Assembly: GCA_012295275.1 (NCBI GenBank)
Contig: CM022670.1
Span: forward strand, 31,373,438 to 31,437,437
Direction: 5' to 3'
DNA length: 64,000 bases
From: Chrysomallon squamiferum
Lineage: Eukaryota > Mollusca > Gastropoda > Neomphalida > Peltospiridae
Part shown: piece by piece, positions 14,112 to 24,465 of the stretch
Layout of the letters: each line of letters opens with the position of its first letter
Numbering within the stretch: position 1 is the stretch's first letter
Program-made: the position numbers and the translations under genes
The notes under the pieces: generated by a model
Database searches by the model: none
What the model was told of the DNA's origin: nothing
What the model saw: the letters and a program-made list of their open reading frames with translations, nothing else

Positions 14112-17100
14112 GAGATAGATAGATAGATGGATGGATGGATGGATGGATGGATGTATGGATAGACAGATAGACAGATATTTACACAGATAGATAGATAGAT
14201 TGACAGATAGACAGATATAGACAGACGGATGTTATTTTTGTTAATTTACGTTTTATGTCCTTAAAGTGATACTGGAACAAAATTAATGTGTTAATTAATT
14301 TATTGTAATTGTTTTAAAAATATATCTTCAGAATTCATATATAGCATTTGGACATTTCATACTGTTTGGACATTTTTTTTTTTATTCATTTCTTTAAAAG
14401 GTATCAGCCTAGAAGATATATTTTAAATATTAAATCTAACATTCTGTGACTATGCTTTCCTTAATAACTTTATGTTACTCTCTAGAGCTTATAGCGCTTT
14501 TATCGATATCATTCTAGCACTACCGGACAATAACAGCTACAACATTACCTTGGCTGTATTGCTCCATCGATGTGTAGACTTCGAGGACTGTTGTACAGTT
14601 TACGAAGGTCCACTTTACCATTAGCGGTAATATCAACAGTGGCACTGCCGTTGACTGCCAGCATAAGAGGCAGACCTGTACTGGTTGGTATGATCATGGT
14701 ACTGTCCAGGAACATGATGTTCTGTGTTGTAGAGTAATCGTAGTTAGAAGACAGCTTTTTCAAAATGTTCATGAAGCTGAAATCATTTCTCCTGCCGAAA
14801 GCGTCTGTTCCTCGGAAGTTTTTGAACATCAGCTCGTTTCCGAACATCCGCATGTACATGGATCCTCTTATCTTATCGAGCTGTTCAAAGTACAGTGATA
14901 TCCGCTTACTATCATTGTTTTACACAAGACATAATTCATTTAATTACTTTCTATCTACATGAATACTCACCTAGATTGAAAGCTTGCATATGATTTTATA
15001 TTAATTTTTTAATAATTAATCGTTTGTTATTTATTATTTTGAAATGTTTTAAAATTGATTATGACTGCATATATCATAATATGCCCTACTTCAGATTAAT
15101 AAAGAAAAATATATGTTAACCAAAGCAAAAATTCGAAATAAAATAAATAAGTCCGTTATACATACATCAGCACTGGCTGCTGCTCTGTTCTTGTCTCCGA
15201 AGTAGCCGTAAGGTCCAAGGTATGTCTCCAACAAATACTCCAGTCCTTCTACCCTTCCTCCAATGTCAAATAGGTTGATGGAATGTCCGAAAAGATCTAC
15301 AGTCAAATTGACCATGGCGGATCTTGGAATGAAAGACTTTGGTGACCAGATTAAGTTGCTTTCCACCATGGCGCCAGTGTTAAACTTCTCGAAAAAGAGT
15401 GACGCTTCATAATTTCTGGAATATTTCATTCGTTCCATATCAAACTCTTTTTTCAAATGTTCATTCTCTAAGATGGCTCTCACTGGTTGTTTCAGTGGAC
15501 TGGAAGTCTCCATTAGATTGATTAGATGAGACCAAATAAAGGATCCAACATGACCGGCTCTCTCGTTCTCGAGTGTCTCCATGATGATGTTCAAAATGTG
15601 TTCGGTGGGACACTGCATGGCGGCCAGATAAGCAGCAACCCGGATTTCAGCGTCTTCCTGTACATCACGGAACAGATTGATAACAACGTTCCGCTGGAAA
15701 TAAAACAATACATTTTTACTTACATATACCAGTGGCTTACAATATGATTATTTTTTAATTCATTAAATGTTACGTGCCAGATTCCAATTCACTGTAAATT
15801 TACGAAACTAGTTTAATAAACAAATTGTATTATAATTTTCACATATAAAAACATTACATAAAATATTTTGCCTGAATTGGAAATATTTTTAAGTATTTTT
15901 GGTCAAAATATATTCAGAATGGTAATCTCATTATTTATTTTCATTTGTTTCCAAATAAATTTATTAAAATTTTCTAAAATATAAATTAATTTTATCTTCA
16001 GTGGCTATCTATATTTTTTAATTTTGAAAACAATAAAGCGATTTAGGACTGAAATAAAATTATAAATTATAAATATAGTGAAAATCAGTATTAATTTTAA
16101 TAAATGTAAAAACTAATAATAAAATTTGATATTTATATATATATTAATCTTGATAACTATTTATGACTTTTTTTTTTTTTTTTTTACTTACGTCTTGAGT
16201 ACAAGGCATTCTTCGGAACGCTTCAATGGCAGCAATCCTGACTTCAATTGGGTTGCTCGGTTGTGTGATGCAGTTGTACAAAACAGATGTAACTGAAGGT
16301 ACATGTCCAGCATTTCCAACAGCCCTCAGAGCCATCAGCATGACATCCATTTTAGAATTTCTAGCATAGCATCTGCTTCCGATGTGCTTCTCGAGGACGG
16401 ACAAAATGTTGACAACGGCCGTCTCTTGCGCGCAGCCAGGGTTCACTTCACAATAATTGTTCACCAGTGATGAGACTGGAAGCATAGCCTTCATCATCAA
16501 TTCGGGGGTTTCGATTAAAGGTTTAACTGCAACCAGCATCTCCATGGTTGGGTTCTGAATGAATGTGAGTGATGTGAGCCATATATCGACTTCAACGCCG
16601 GTGACGACATTGTTTATGAGCATTGTCTTCATTACCTCCACGCTGTCTTTACTTCCGGCCATAGGAATTGCATCCAGGATGAATTTTCTATAAATATTAA
16701 TAAGTTTTATTTTATATGCAGTCAGTTCATAGATTTAATCGCGATGCAAAAAGTATCAAAATACCGATAGTGACAATGAATACAGATTGATGATTTTTTT
16801 TATAGTACACCTCAGAAACAACATAACAGGATTTTCTAATGATCTGACATATAATTGTATCTTTTTCATGTCCACACAACGGTAGATTAAATTTGTTTGC
16901 TAATTTTGTTTGTTTTGTGTTTTTTCTGTTTTTGTTTCTTCTTTTGTTTAAAGATATAGGTGTAAGTATAACTTGAAACTTTATTATCTTTCATAATATG
17001 AATTTACTTCAAATTATCTTAATTTTTTATTTTTGTTGAAGCAGCAAAACAAATACCTTCCTCGTTGAACATTGCTGCTGCATATTACGCCTGCTTGTAC

Positions 17101-17586
17101 CCGACTGAAAACGTTCGCAATGGCCGCTGAATCCATCTCCCTCACGATGTAAACTAATTCTGAAAAGAGTCTAGGAACATCTGGTCGAATATCTTCGTGA
17201 GCGATAGAACATAATTCTTTCAGCATGAACTCGATATTCATCTGATGATCGGTGTTGCCAAATCCGTAGACATGTCTGAAATTGATCGAGGCCCGGTTCC
17301 ATGGGATTCCTGCATAAAGGAGCACAAAATAATAATAATGTTTGTTGTAGCTGTTGTTGCTTTTTGTTGTTGTTTTTTCATTCTTTTTTTCTTTTTTTAT
17401 TTCCTTTGTGTTGTTGGTTTGTTTGAATTGTTTGTTGTTGGTTTTTTTTGTTTTTTTTTCATTTTGTTTTTTTGTATAACTATTTAATATTTACTAAAGA
17501 AAAGAACTAAATCCATATTTCAACGAACTCATTTCTAAACTTTTAATACACTTTATCAAAAGAATGGAAAACTTGTCATCACCATC

Positions 17587-17628
<42 letters not shown>

Positions 17629-18314
17629 CAAATACTAAGGGGTTTTTTTGTTGTTTTTTTAAGTATTTATTTATTTGACTACCTCTTCTTGGCTCGATAG
17701 TACTTTTCTGACGTTTATACACAAGTTTCTGAACAACGTGAGTCACAGCTCCACTGTTGTGGTTTGAAAATGGTCTGTAGATGTGTGATTCTCGACAGGT
17801 GACGCTGTTCATTATTCCTGTTCTCCCAATCTCGTGTTCGCATACGTGTGTGCTCTTCATCAGAGGTAGTGACTGAATGTCCTTATGACAAATAATAATA
17901 ATAATATACATTTAAAACTAAGATATTATAGAAGAAACAGCTGTTTCTCTTTCTCTTATTATTTCTGTTGTCTTTCTTTACTTTTATTATTATCTATTAT
18001 TATTTTATTATCATCATAATCATGATCATCATTATTATCTTCCAAATTTAATTATTTTTTACTTAAAGTAGCAATGAATTTACTGAAGGAACTCTGTATG
18101 GAATAGCATGAATGGCACTTTGGTATCCATGACGATCAGTGCAGCTCATCAGATCTTTAGTTTTGGTGATGGTGTTAGTGTACCAACCACGGGATTTTAA
18201 TTTGTAGTCGGTAACGCAACTTCCTGTAACATCAGTCTGAAATACCAAACAGTATTAAAATATTACTGAAAGACACACACGCATATATATGCACATACAC
18301 AAACAGAGCCAAAC

Positions 18315-18406
<92 letters not shown>

Positions 18407-18818
18407 TTAATATACCTCTTTCACAGTCTGATCCCTTTCCAGGTCATCCATAGAGTTCTGCAGTGACGTCAGAATACCTCTCTTGATATTCAGAGCCCAT
18501 GGATCTTCGTCTTCTGCTGGACACAAATCCTCGATGACGCCATCTTGGAAGGAGAAGCGGAGAGGACTGCGTTCCAGAATTCTTTTGAATCGGCCGGCAT
18601 TGTCGACAAACGTCAAGTGTGTCTTTGACGTGTCATACAGTTTAACATCACGCAGCTGAAAAATAAAAAAGTAGAGTGAAATATTTATTTAATTTTAATG
18701 CTATAGTAAAAAAAAAAAGTATTTATTTACATACAATTTTAAATAAGACTTTATATCAGTTTTATTTTAGAGATAAAAAATGAATGTTTACCTTGCTTTT
18801 TTCTAATTTCTTTTTCAG

Positions 18819-18862
<44 letters not shown>

Positions 18863-20276
18863 CAGATATCTTTTAGCAAATGAAACTTCTTTAAGGACCG
18901 TCATATAAATCAGAAGAAAAATAACATATTACAGCTTTAAAAAAACATTTCTAGTACTGCGGTATGAAAAGAGAAAAAAGGGGAGGGCACTGACGAGATT
19001 TATCAGATATAGTTTTAACTACTAAGTGCTTACCCTCAGAATGAAGTCGCATTTGCTCTCAACCTCTATGTCAGCAATGGCACTGATTTGGATTGTAGCT
19101 TTCCGTGAATTAGCCCCTTCCATCAGCGTTTCCGTTGTCACGTGGTATTCGTGCTCGTATGTCATTCCAGGTGTGTATCTGAATTTGTTCGTTTCTGAAG
19201 AAAAGGTTTTCGGTAAATTGTAATTAAATTTTTTTGTTATTATTTTTTTCTTTATTAACTTTTGTAACTTTTACTTTTTGTTTGTTTCTTTTTCTTTTTT
19301 TTTTTTTTTTTTTTAACCTTACTTGTTTTTATCTTATTTATTATATAATTAGCTGTTTTCAAAATTACAAATCAATTTATTGAAATATAATTATATACTA
19401 TATTAATTTTAATATACGAAATATATATTATTTTAAACGATATTATTTAATTAATTTAATTTTTCTTTTATCTACAAGTAACATATTATTGTAAAGAATA
19501 TTATTAAATAAAATAAAATTTAATCTTTATTACCTGTACATCGTCTAGAGCATGTTGAAAATGGTTCCATTCGAATGTTGATTGGACCTGCATGAACATA
19601 AAAAAATATTTTTAACATAATCCATCACAAGAATAATGACTCAAAAATGTTCTCAAAGAAAGAAAATGATGAATTTGATAACAGAATTCAAAAGCACGAA
19701 TAATCTCAAATATATAAAAATTAACATAAAAAGCAATCGCCGTCACATAATTTCATAAGATATAAATTAATTAAAATGAGTATACACGCACACAACACAC
19801 ACACACATTAGTTACAACAGATAATAGATAACTATTTTTTCCTAAATAAATAATAACAGTAATAACAACAAACTATAAATATATATAAATAATAATAATA
19901 ACAATAATTTTCAATAAATAAATAAAATACTAACAGTAACAAAAATAATAACAATAATTATAAATAAATAAATGGTAACAACAACAATAATAATGATAAT
20001 TATAAATAAATAAACAAATAAATAAATAAATAAAAATAATAAATAAATAAACAAACAAACAAATCAGAAGATATTTCAAAAATTAAATTATTTAAACAAG
20101 TTTAAATTCATAAAATAATAATTTTTTTTAAAAAAAGAAGAAAAAAAAAGAAATCTTGAAATTCTTACAGCTTATAGACAAAAAGAATTGTAAAACAAAA
20201 CAAATCTAAAATAATTCTTACCCGCATCGACCCATGTCACAAAGACCAGGCAAAGTAGAAGCCTTAGAGACTTCAT
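1170..20276 (-). CDS. Apolipophorin-like large lipid transfer protein (3' part beyond the window)
   Basis: Secreted lipid carrier of the apoB/apolipophorin/vitellogenin superfamily; the family forms lipoproteins that move lipids through body fluids. Coding exons in transcript order: 20276-20222, 19587-19534, 19194-19034, 18655-18416, 18236-18084, 17872-17683, 17309-17057, 16687-16192, 15693-15166, 14904-14549, 13966-13784, 13263-13002, 12701-12554, 12397-12140, 11916-11647, 11485-11242, 10994-10790, 10457-5298, 5020-4682, 4485-4320, 4053-3869, 3540-3269, 2883-2736, 2413-2293, 1956-1733, 1481-1170. They total 10,983 nt (3,661 codons) and all phases close. Residues 1-18 are a signal peptide (MKSLRLLLCLVFVTWVDA). 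Residues 37 to about 710 are the Vitellogenin_N module, starting KFRYTPGMTYEHEY. A beta-sheet region and then the DUF1081-like exon (3241-3302) follow; the latter argues for apolipophorin over vitellogenin. The last exon ends in a good GTAAGT donor, so any von Willebrand D domain lies off-window. Exon 10 could start 24 nt later (14880) in the same phase. Confidence 0.93.
3869..4053 (-). other. DUF1081-like segment, exon 21
   Basis: Residues about 3241-3302. The stretch KTIQAEIAHLVNYREH followed by ISLTLNTSRLLHTRIMWQP is typical of the DUF1081 segment of arthropod and other invertebrate apolipophorins, where an N-S/T-L-L-H-T-R-x-x-W-x-P core recurs. This is the best single marker separating the gene from vitellogenin. 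The following exons (3540 to 1170) encode long amphipathic helices such as DEIEARYQVTLDHIENEAG. Confidence 0.75.
5141..5282. repeat. Compound (AAT)n / (ATG)n microsatellite beside exon 18 donor
   Basis: Trinucleotide repeats fill the intron between exons 18 and 19 and end about 15 bp from the splice donor at 5297. Antisense reading makes an artefactual poly-serine tail on the exon 18 frame, which should not be annotated as protein. Confidence 0.95.
5298..10457 (-). other. Giant 5,160-nt exon 18 encoding repetitive beta-strand region
   Basis: A single uninterrupted exon gives residues 1353-3072, nearly half of the known protein, while every other exon is under 0.55 kb. It is flanked by AATTCGCAG and GTAAGATT splice sites and keeps phase 0 at both ends. 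The sequence alternates hydrophobic and polar residues. It also repeats a signature of the form TPF/TPW/TPY followed by aromatic and acidic residues (TPFQDFREIE, TPFTGYEST, TPFSGYEDI, TPIENFENTE), about a dozen times at roughly 80-90-residue spacing. This matches the lipid-binding beta-belt of apoB-class proteins. Many antisense open frames across this exon are shadows. Confidence 0.9.
11116..11203. repeat. (GA)44 microsatellite in lipoprotein intron 16
   Basis: Eighty-eight bases of near-perfect GA. In the transcript it is a (CU)n tract beginning about 38 nt after the exon 16 donor. Confidence 0.97.
14050..14228. repeat. Compound GATA / GGAT / GACA tetranucleotide array
   Basis: An intronic array between exons 10 and 11 that passes from (GATA)n through (GGAT)n to GACA/GATA mixtures. 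Variation is graded along the array, as expected from slippage plus point mutation. Confidence 0.95.
15166..19194 (-). other. Lipid-transfer (Vitellogenin_N) module, exons 3-9
   Basis: These seven exons encode residues 37-710 of the lipoprotein. The start (KFRYTPGMTYEHEYHV) is the first strand of the N-terminal beta-barrel seen across large lipid transfer proteins. The part from 17309 to 15166 is helical and has the paired-helix look of the superhelix, for example EDAEIRVAAYLAAMQCP in exon 9. The module ends in exon 9 with LLETYLGPYGYFGD. By family knowledge this part loads lipid during particle assembly. Confidence 0.85.
18319..18402. repeat. (AG)42 microsatellite next to exon 4 donor
   Basis: Eighty-four bases of AG. 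In the transcript it is a (CU)n tract starting 13 nt after the last base of exon 4. Confidence 0.97.
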
Positions 20277-20304
20277 GGTGTTTCTCTGTTGTACGTCCCA
20301 GTTG

Positions 20305-20336
20305 TGACAGCCCAGCTGCCCGTCCTCTCTTTTATA
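20305..20336 (-). promoter_or_regulatory. TATA box and predicted start site of the lipoprotein gene
   Basis: On the minus strand TATAAAAG (plus-strand 20329-20336) lies 31 bp upstream of an initiator-like GTCACAAC whose A is at 20305. That would give a 5' UTR of only about 29 nt before the ATG at 20276-20274. Spacing and motifs are canonical, and a strong TATA promoter suits a highly expressed tissue-restricted secretory protein. Confidence 0.75.
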
Positions 20337-21661
20337 CCCTCAAAACAATGACAGTCCAAGATCCAAGAATATGGTGATGTGAAACTCTCGAAGAGCACTT
20401 CAAAGCTATTTTCATATACTGATAAAGACAAAACAAAAAGAAAAGGTGCACGTAAATAAATATTATTGTATTTTGATCCCGGTCAAGCGTTTTGTTGACA
20501 CTGATAATAAACCTGCATCATTTTCCTATCTTGATTACATGTCCAACAATATCAGTCGAATGTTCGAGAATATCGCCTTTTAAGTAGGTGTCATTAGTCA
20601 GCGAGTTTTCTCCGTAATAAATTTATCAGGGTTATGAATCATTAGTTTCGTAACATCATGCAATGTCCTACTCAAATTAGGATTCAATATTTTTACATCT
20701 ATTCCCCGATTATAACTATATTAGTTAATCCAGTATTGTTAGCTTTGAAAAATAAGATCCAAATATTTTATTTGTCTATTTAAATACATTTTTATCGCTT
20801 TTTATAGGTGATTTGAAAGCTTCGTTTAATTACGTATTTCATTGCTTAATAGAAAAAAGTCTATGAGTTTCTTAAAATATCAGCCAAGATCCTGCAAAAA
20901 TGTTATGAAGCTGATCTATGAATATGAAACAGAAATTTATGAAATATATTTGAATAAATGTCATCTTCATTATTTTATATATATCTAAAGAGAATTTAAT
21001 TTGAAATCCACCAAATAATTGGAGATTTTATTTAAAATATATAATAAATCTAATATGTCAATTAATATTCATCTGATCATACTTAACGATTTTTCTAAAT
21101 ATTTTTCTTTGTTTTGAATACAAAGCAAAATGATTAGGTCTCTGGGTATTTATTACTATTTTAATGCCACGATACTAAAATCTAACCATGATACAATACT
21201 TCAGATTATGAAAGCAAAGCTTAGGTCTGAAAATTTTAATCAAATAGGTTAATTAAGTAAAAATGATCTAAAAAATGCGTTATGATGATATAAGTCAATG
21301 GATGAATGAACCGATTAATGGCTGACTGGATGAATGAATGAATGAAATGGGATAAAGGGAAATTTCTAGATATATTATACCATTCATCAATGTTAGAAAA
21401 TCTGTGTATTTAAATTTATCGAATGACATCTAAGAAGGCTTTTTTTTTTTTTTTTTTTTTAAAGGGATGGATATTCAAACATCCTTCGTTCGGAGTCTGT
21501 CCTATTAAACTACTGAACTTTATCTTTTCTGTACCACATTTTTATCTCAGCAAAGCATCAGTGTTCAGTAAAATAAAGAAAACCAGGTAAAGAAGGAAGA
21601 GAGAGATATGTGTACGTCTGTATGGATGGATGGATGGATAGATGAATGTTCGTGTATTGTG
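20337..21661. other. Upstream region of the lipoprotein gene, no gene seen
   Basis: AT-rich sequence with no coding-like frame. It forms the left half of the 4.1-kb head-to-head space with the peptidase gene and ends in a short GGAT repeat (about 21620-21645). Confidence 0.6.
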
Positions 21662-22369
21662 CAGGGCCGGCCCTACCATATAGGCAAGCTAGGCAGCCGC
21701 ATTTCTGCAAATGAACAACAGTTTTGGATACAAAATTTCAATTTTTTATCCTGGTTTACTGTATACAGGGAAAAATAATCGGGTAGATTGAGTCTGACCG
21801 AAACAAATAAAATGAATGAGTTAAAATCACGCGCACATGAAATTTTCAGGACGTAATTAAGTTCGCGTATTTTATACCCACGAGTTTTCCGTAGAATCTT
21901 TGTATACGAAACCTTCATTTTGCCGTGGAAACCAAATTTAAGGCGGTAGCTCCTTGTTTTAATGGTATAAACAAGGAAAGAAGTGGCCTGTGTGGGATAT
22001 TTAAAAGTCAGTCAAAGAAAAATCTAGCCACTAGAGATCCTATAAGATTTTTAAATATTGCAGGCGCATTTCTGCTGTAAATGAATATTTTTATCGAAAG
22101 ATAAAACTTTAAACCTGTCATTTCTACCAACATCACATTTTCGGGAAATGAAACCAGAGGGTCCAACCAACGATTTTGGCTGCCGTGTCTTCCTTTAATG
22201 TGCTTCTGGTTAAGGAACTTGGTAAGTTTTGTATAATTATTTTGACCCCGTTAAACTGTCCAACTAATCTAAAATGCACACTTTTGTTTCTTTTTTTATT
22301 AAGTTTATTGTCTATAAATTTTGAAACTGACATTTTCCTGGGGGCCCAGATAGTCTGGTACCGACCCTG
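21662..22369. mobile_element. hAT-like DNA transposon remnant
   Basis: The segment begins CAGGGCCGGCCCTACCAT, followed by GGCAAGCTAGGCAGCC, and ends GGTACCGACCCTG. The ends are inverted (CAGGGCCGG against CAGGGTCGG), and this head matches the general form of hAT-superfamily termini. At about 708 bp it is far too short for a full transposase. The two minus-strand frames inside (21673-21918 and 22133-22333) show no recognisable domain. The flanking 8-mers do not match cleanly, so either the duplication has decayed or the boundary is a few bases off. Confidence 0.6.
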
Positions 22370-23472
22370 TATGTATGCATGTGTATATTTGAAATATGTA
22401 GTTTTGTTTCATTTTTGTATACAATTTTCATTTTCATTTGTTCAGAATGAAAGTAAATTAATTTTTATTATTATTTATAAAGTGTGCTAACTGAAGAAGA
22501 AAAAAAATAATAATATCCCTTTATAAAATACCATGACAACGTAACAAAACAGTTTAATATAAATATGCATGTATTTGTTAATAACGTTTGGTTTATTTAT
22601 CTAAAGGCTAAGGTCGAAGAAAAACAATGGACTGAAAAGAGATTTGACATTAAAATAATATGGATAAATAACATGGCAAAGCTGATAACACTGATAACCG
22701 AACAAGTCTAATGAACACAGCTCAGTGAGATCACTCCCAAGATGTCACTGATAATATGACAATAGAAAAAACGTACTTCGTTACATAGCATACATTAATA
22801 TTCAGTCATTCTGACTTTGAAACGATTATCAGTATTTATAACATATTGCCGTTCACTTATACATAATTAACTATATCTAAACATTCATATATTCTTTTTC
22901 TATAGATAACACCATCATTTAAGAAAATAAATAATAAAACAGAATACCAAATCAATTTATTACTATTTATTTATTTATTTATTTTTGTTCTTATTTCTAC
23001 ATGTAATTATACTTGAATTATTAATATTTGTTTGTTTTGTTTAAAATTTGGTTGTGTGACATACGTGGTGAACGGTAGTGTATAGGTTATGAGGTTCAAA
23101 ACTCCATTCTAACATCTTACGGAAACCTGTGTAATTTAATATTTGACTGAGTAAACGAAACCAACATCTTTCCAATATTAAATTTCGTCAAAGTAAAAAA
23201 AAAATTATTTTAATTATTATTATTAATTGTTGTTTTATTTTCTGTGCTATTTCATTAATATGATGTATCTATATTTTGTTGTTGTTTTGTTTTTGTTGTT
23301 TAAGGGTGTGTTTTTTTTTTTTTGAGGCTTTTGTTTTTTGTTGGGTTTTTTATTGTTGTTTTGTTTTCTTATTTGTTTGGGATTTTGGGGGGTTTTGTGG
23401 GGTTTTTTTTCTTTTTTTTTTTGGGGGGGTAGGTATTTTATTTATTATTATTATAATTATTGTATATATGGA

Positions 23473-23519
<47 letters not shown>

Positions 23520-23687
23520 CAGATCACATTTGGGTTATTAGATAACAGTTGTTCACAGAGCAGTTATATATATAACGAATATAAAATAACTTTAAAAACG
23601 GACATAAAATATTTATTATATATATACATTATCATTTTTGTATATAGCGCAAACAATATGAAGTGGATGAGTAAAAACACACAGGGG

Positions 23688-23755
<68 letters not shown>

Positions 23756-24465
23756 AAATATAACAAACATTTTTCGATCGCTGGTGTGAATTTTATTTAA
23801 TTAAACTTTGATTAAAGTAAAGCTCAATGTATTTTAATTGCATTTTGTACCACAAACAAACCAAAATGCTACGTTAATCAGAACAGAAGGAAGTATTTAT
23901 ACCGGACATTTTATACATATTAAATGTTTTTTTAATCCTGATTACTTATAAATGTGCATTAATATCAATTTACTAGTGACAAGCGTATTTTATACAGCTA
24001 ATATAAGAATTTTATGTGAATTAAGACTAAACAAACCTTCCTTTAGTAACGTATTAACTTGTATCTGTTAAATTTCTTTCTTTCTTTCTTCTTCATTATT
24101 TATTTTACTTTTTCATTAAAGATTCAGCCTTTATCTAGAAGTACGGTCCCCAAGTTTGCCGGATAAACAGTTCCGTGTCTGTATTAAATACATTAAACTT
24201 CCTTTGTATAAGAAACTGGGATTTAAATATATCCATAACAGTTTATTACTTGAAAGGTTTTAAAAATATTTACAATATTAATTTGATCTTGGGTTGGGAC
24301 ATAATTAGATTATGTTAATCCGGACTTGCCAAACAGAAATAACCAATATGTCATAGAAGGATATAAAGGGAATGAACTCTATTTGAAATTAGAACCGGAA
24401 CTATATAGCCACACGTTTGTGTTTGCATGGTCACATGATTTGCATTGCATTAACTATTGCATGTT
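22370..24465. other. Intergenic, low-complexity sequence and peptidase upstream region
   Basis: G/T-rich and (AT)n stretches occur at 23276-23520 and an (ATT)n array at about 23693-23755. Open frames here (poly-Ile, poly-Phe) are simple-repeat artefacts. Just upstream of the peptidase, CCGGAA (24395-24400) is an ETS-type core; I see no clear TATA box. Confidence 0.6.

Noticed and set aside
18063-18083. Longer version of lipoprotein exon 5 using the GT at 18062
   Set aside because: That form would end in an in-frame TAA; the GTAAAT donor at 18083 keeps the frame open into exon 6.
21654-22377. Eight-bp target-site duplication around the hAT-like element
   Set aside because: The flanking 8-mers GTATTGTG and TATGTATG do not match without gaps.
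23276-23789. Phe-, Ile- and Tyr-rich open frames
   Set aside because: They are translations of poly-T, (AT)n and (ATT)n repeats.
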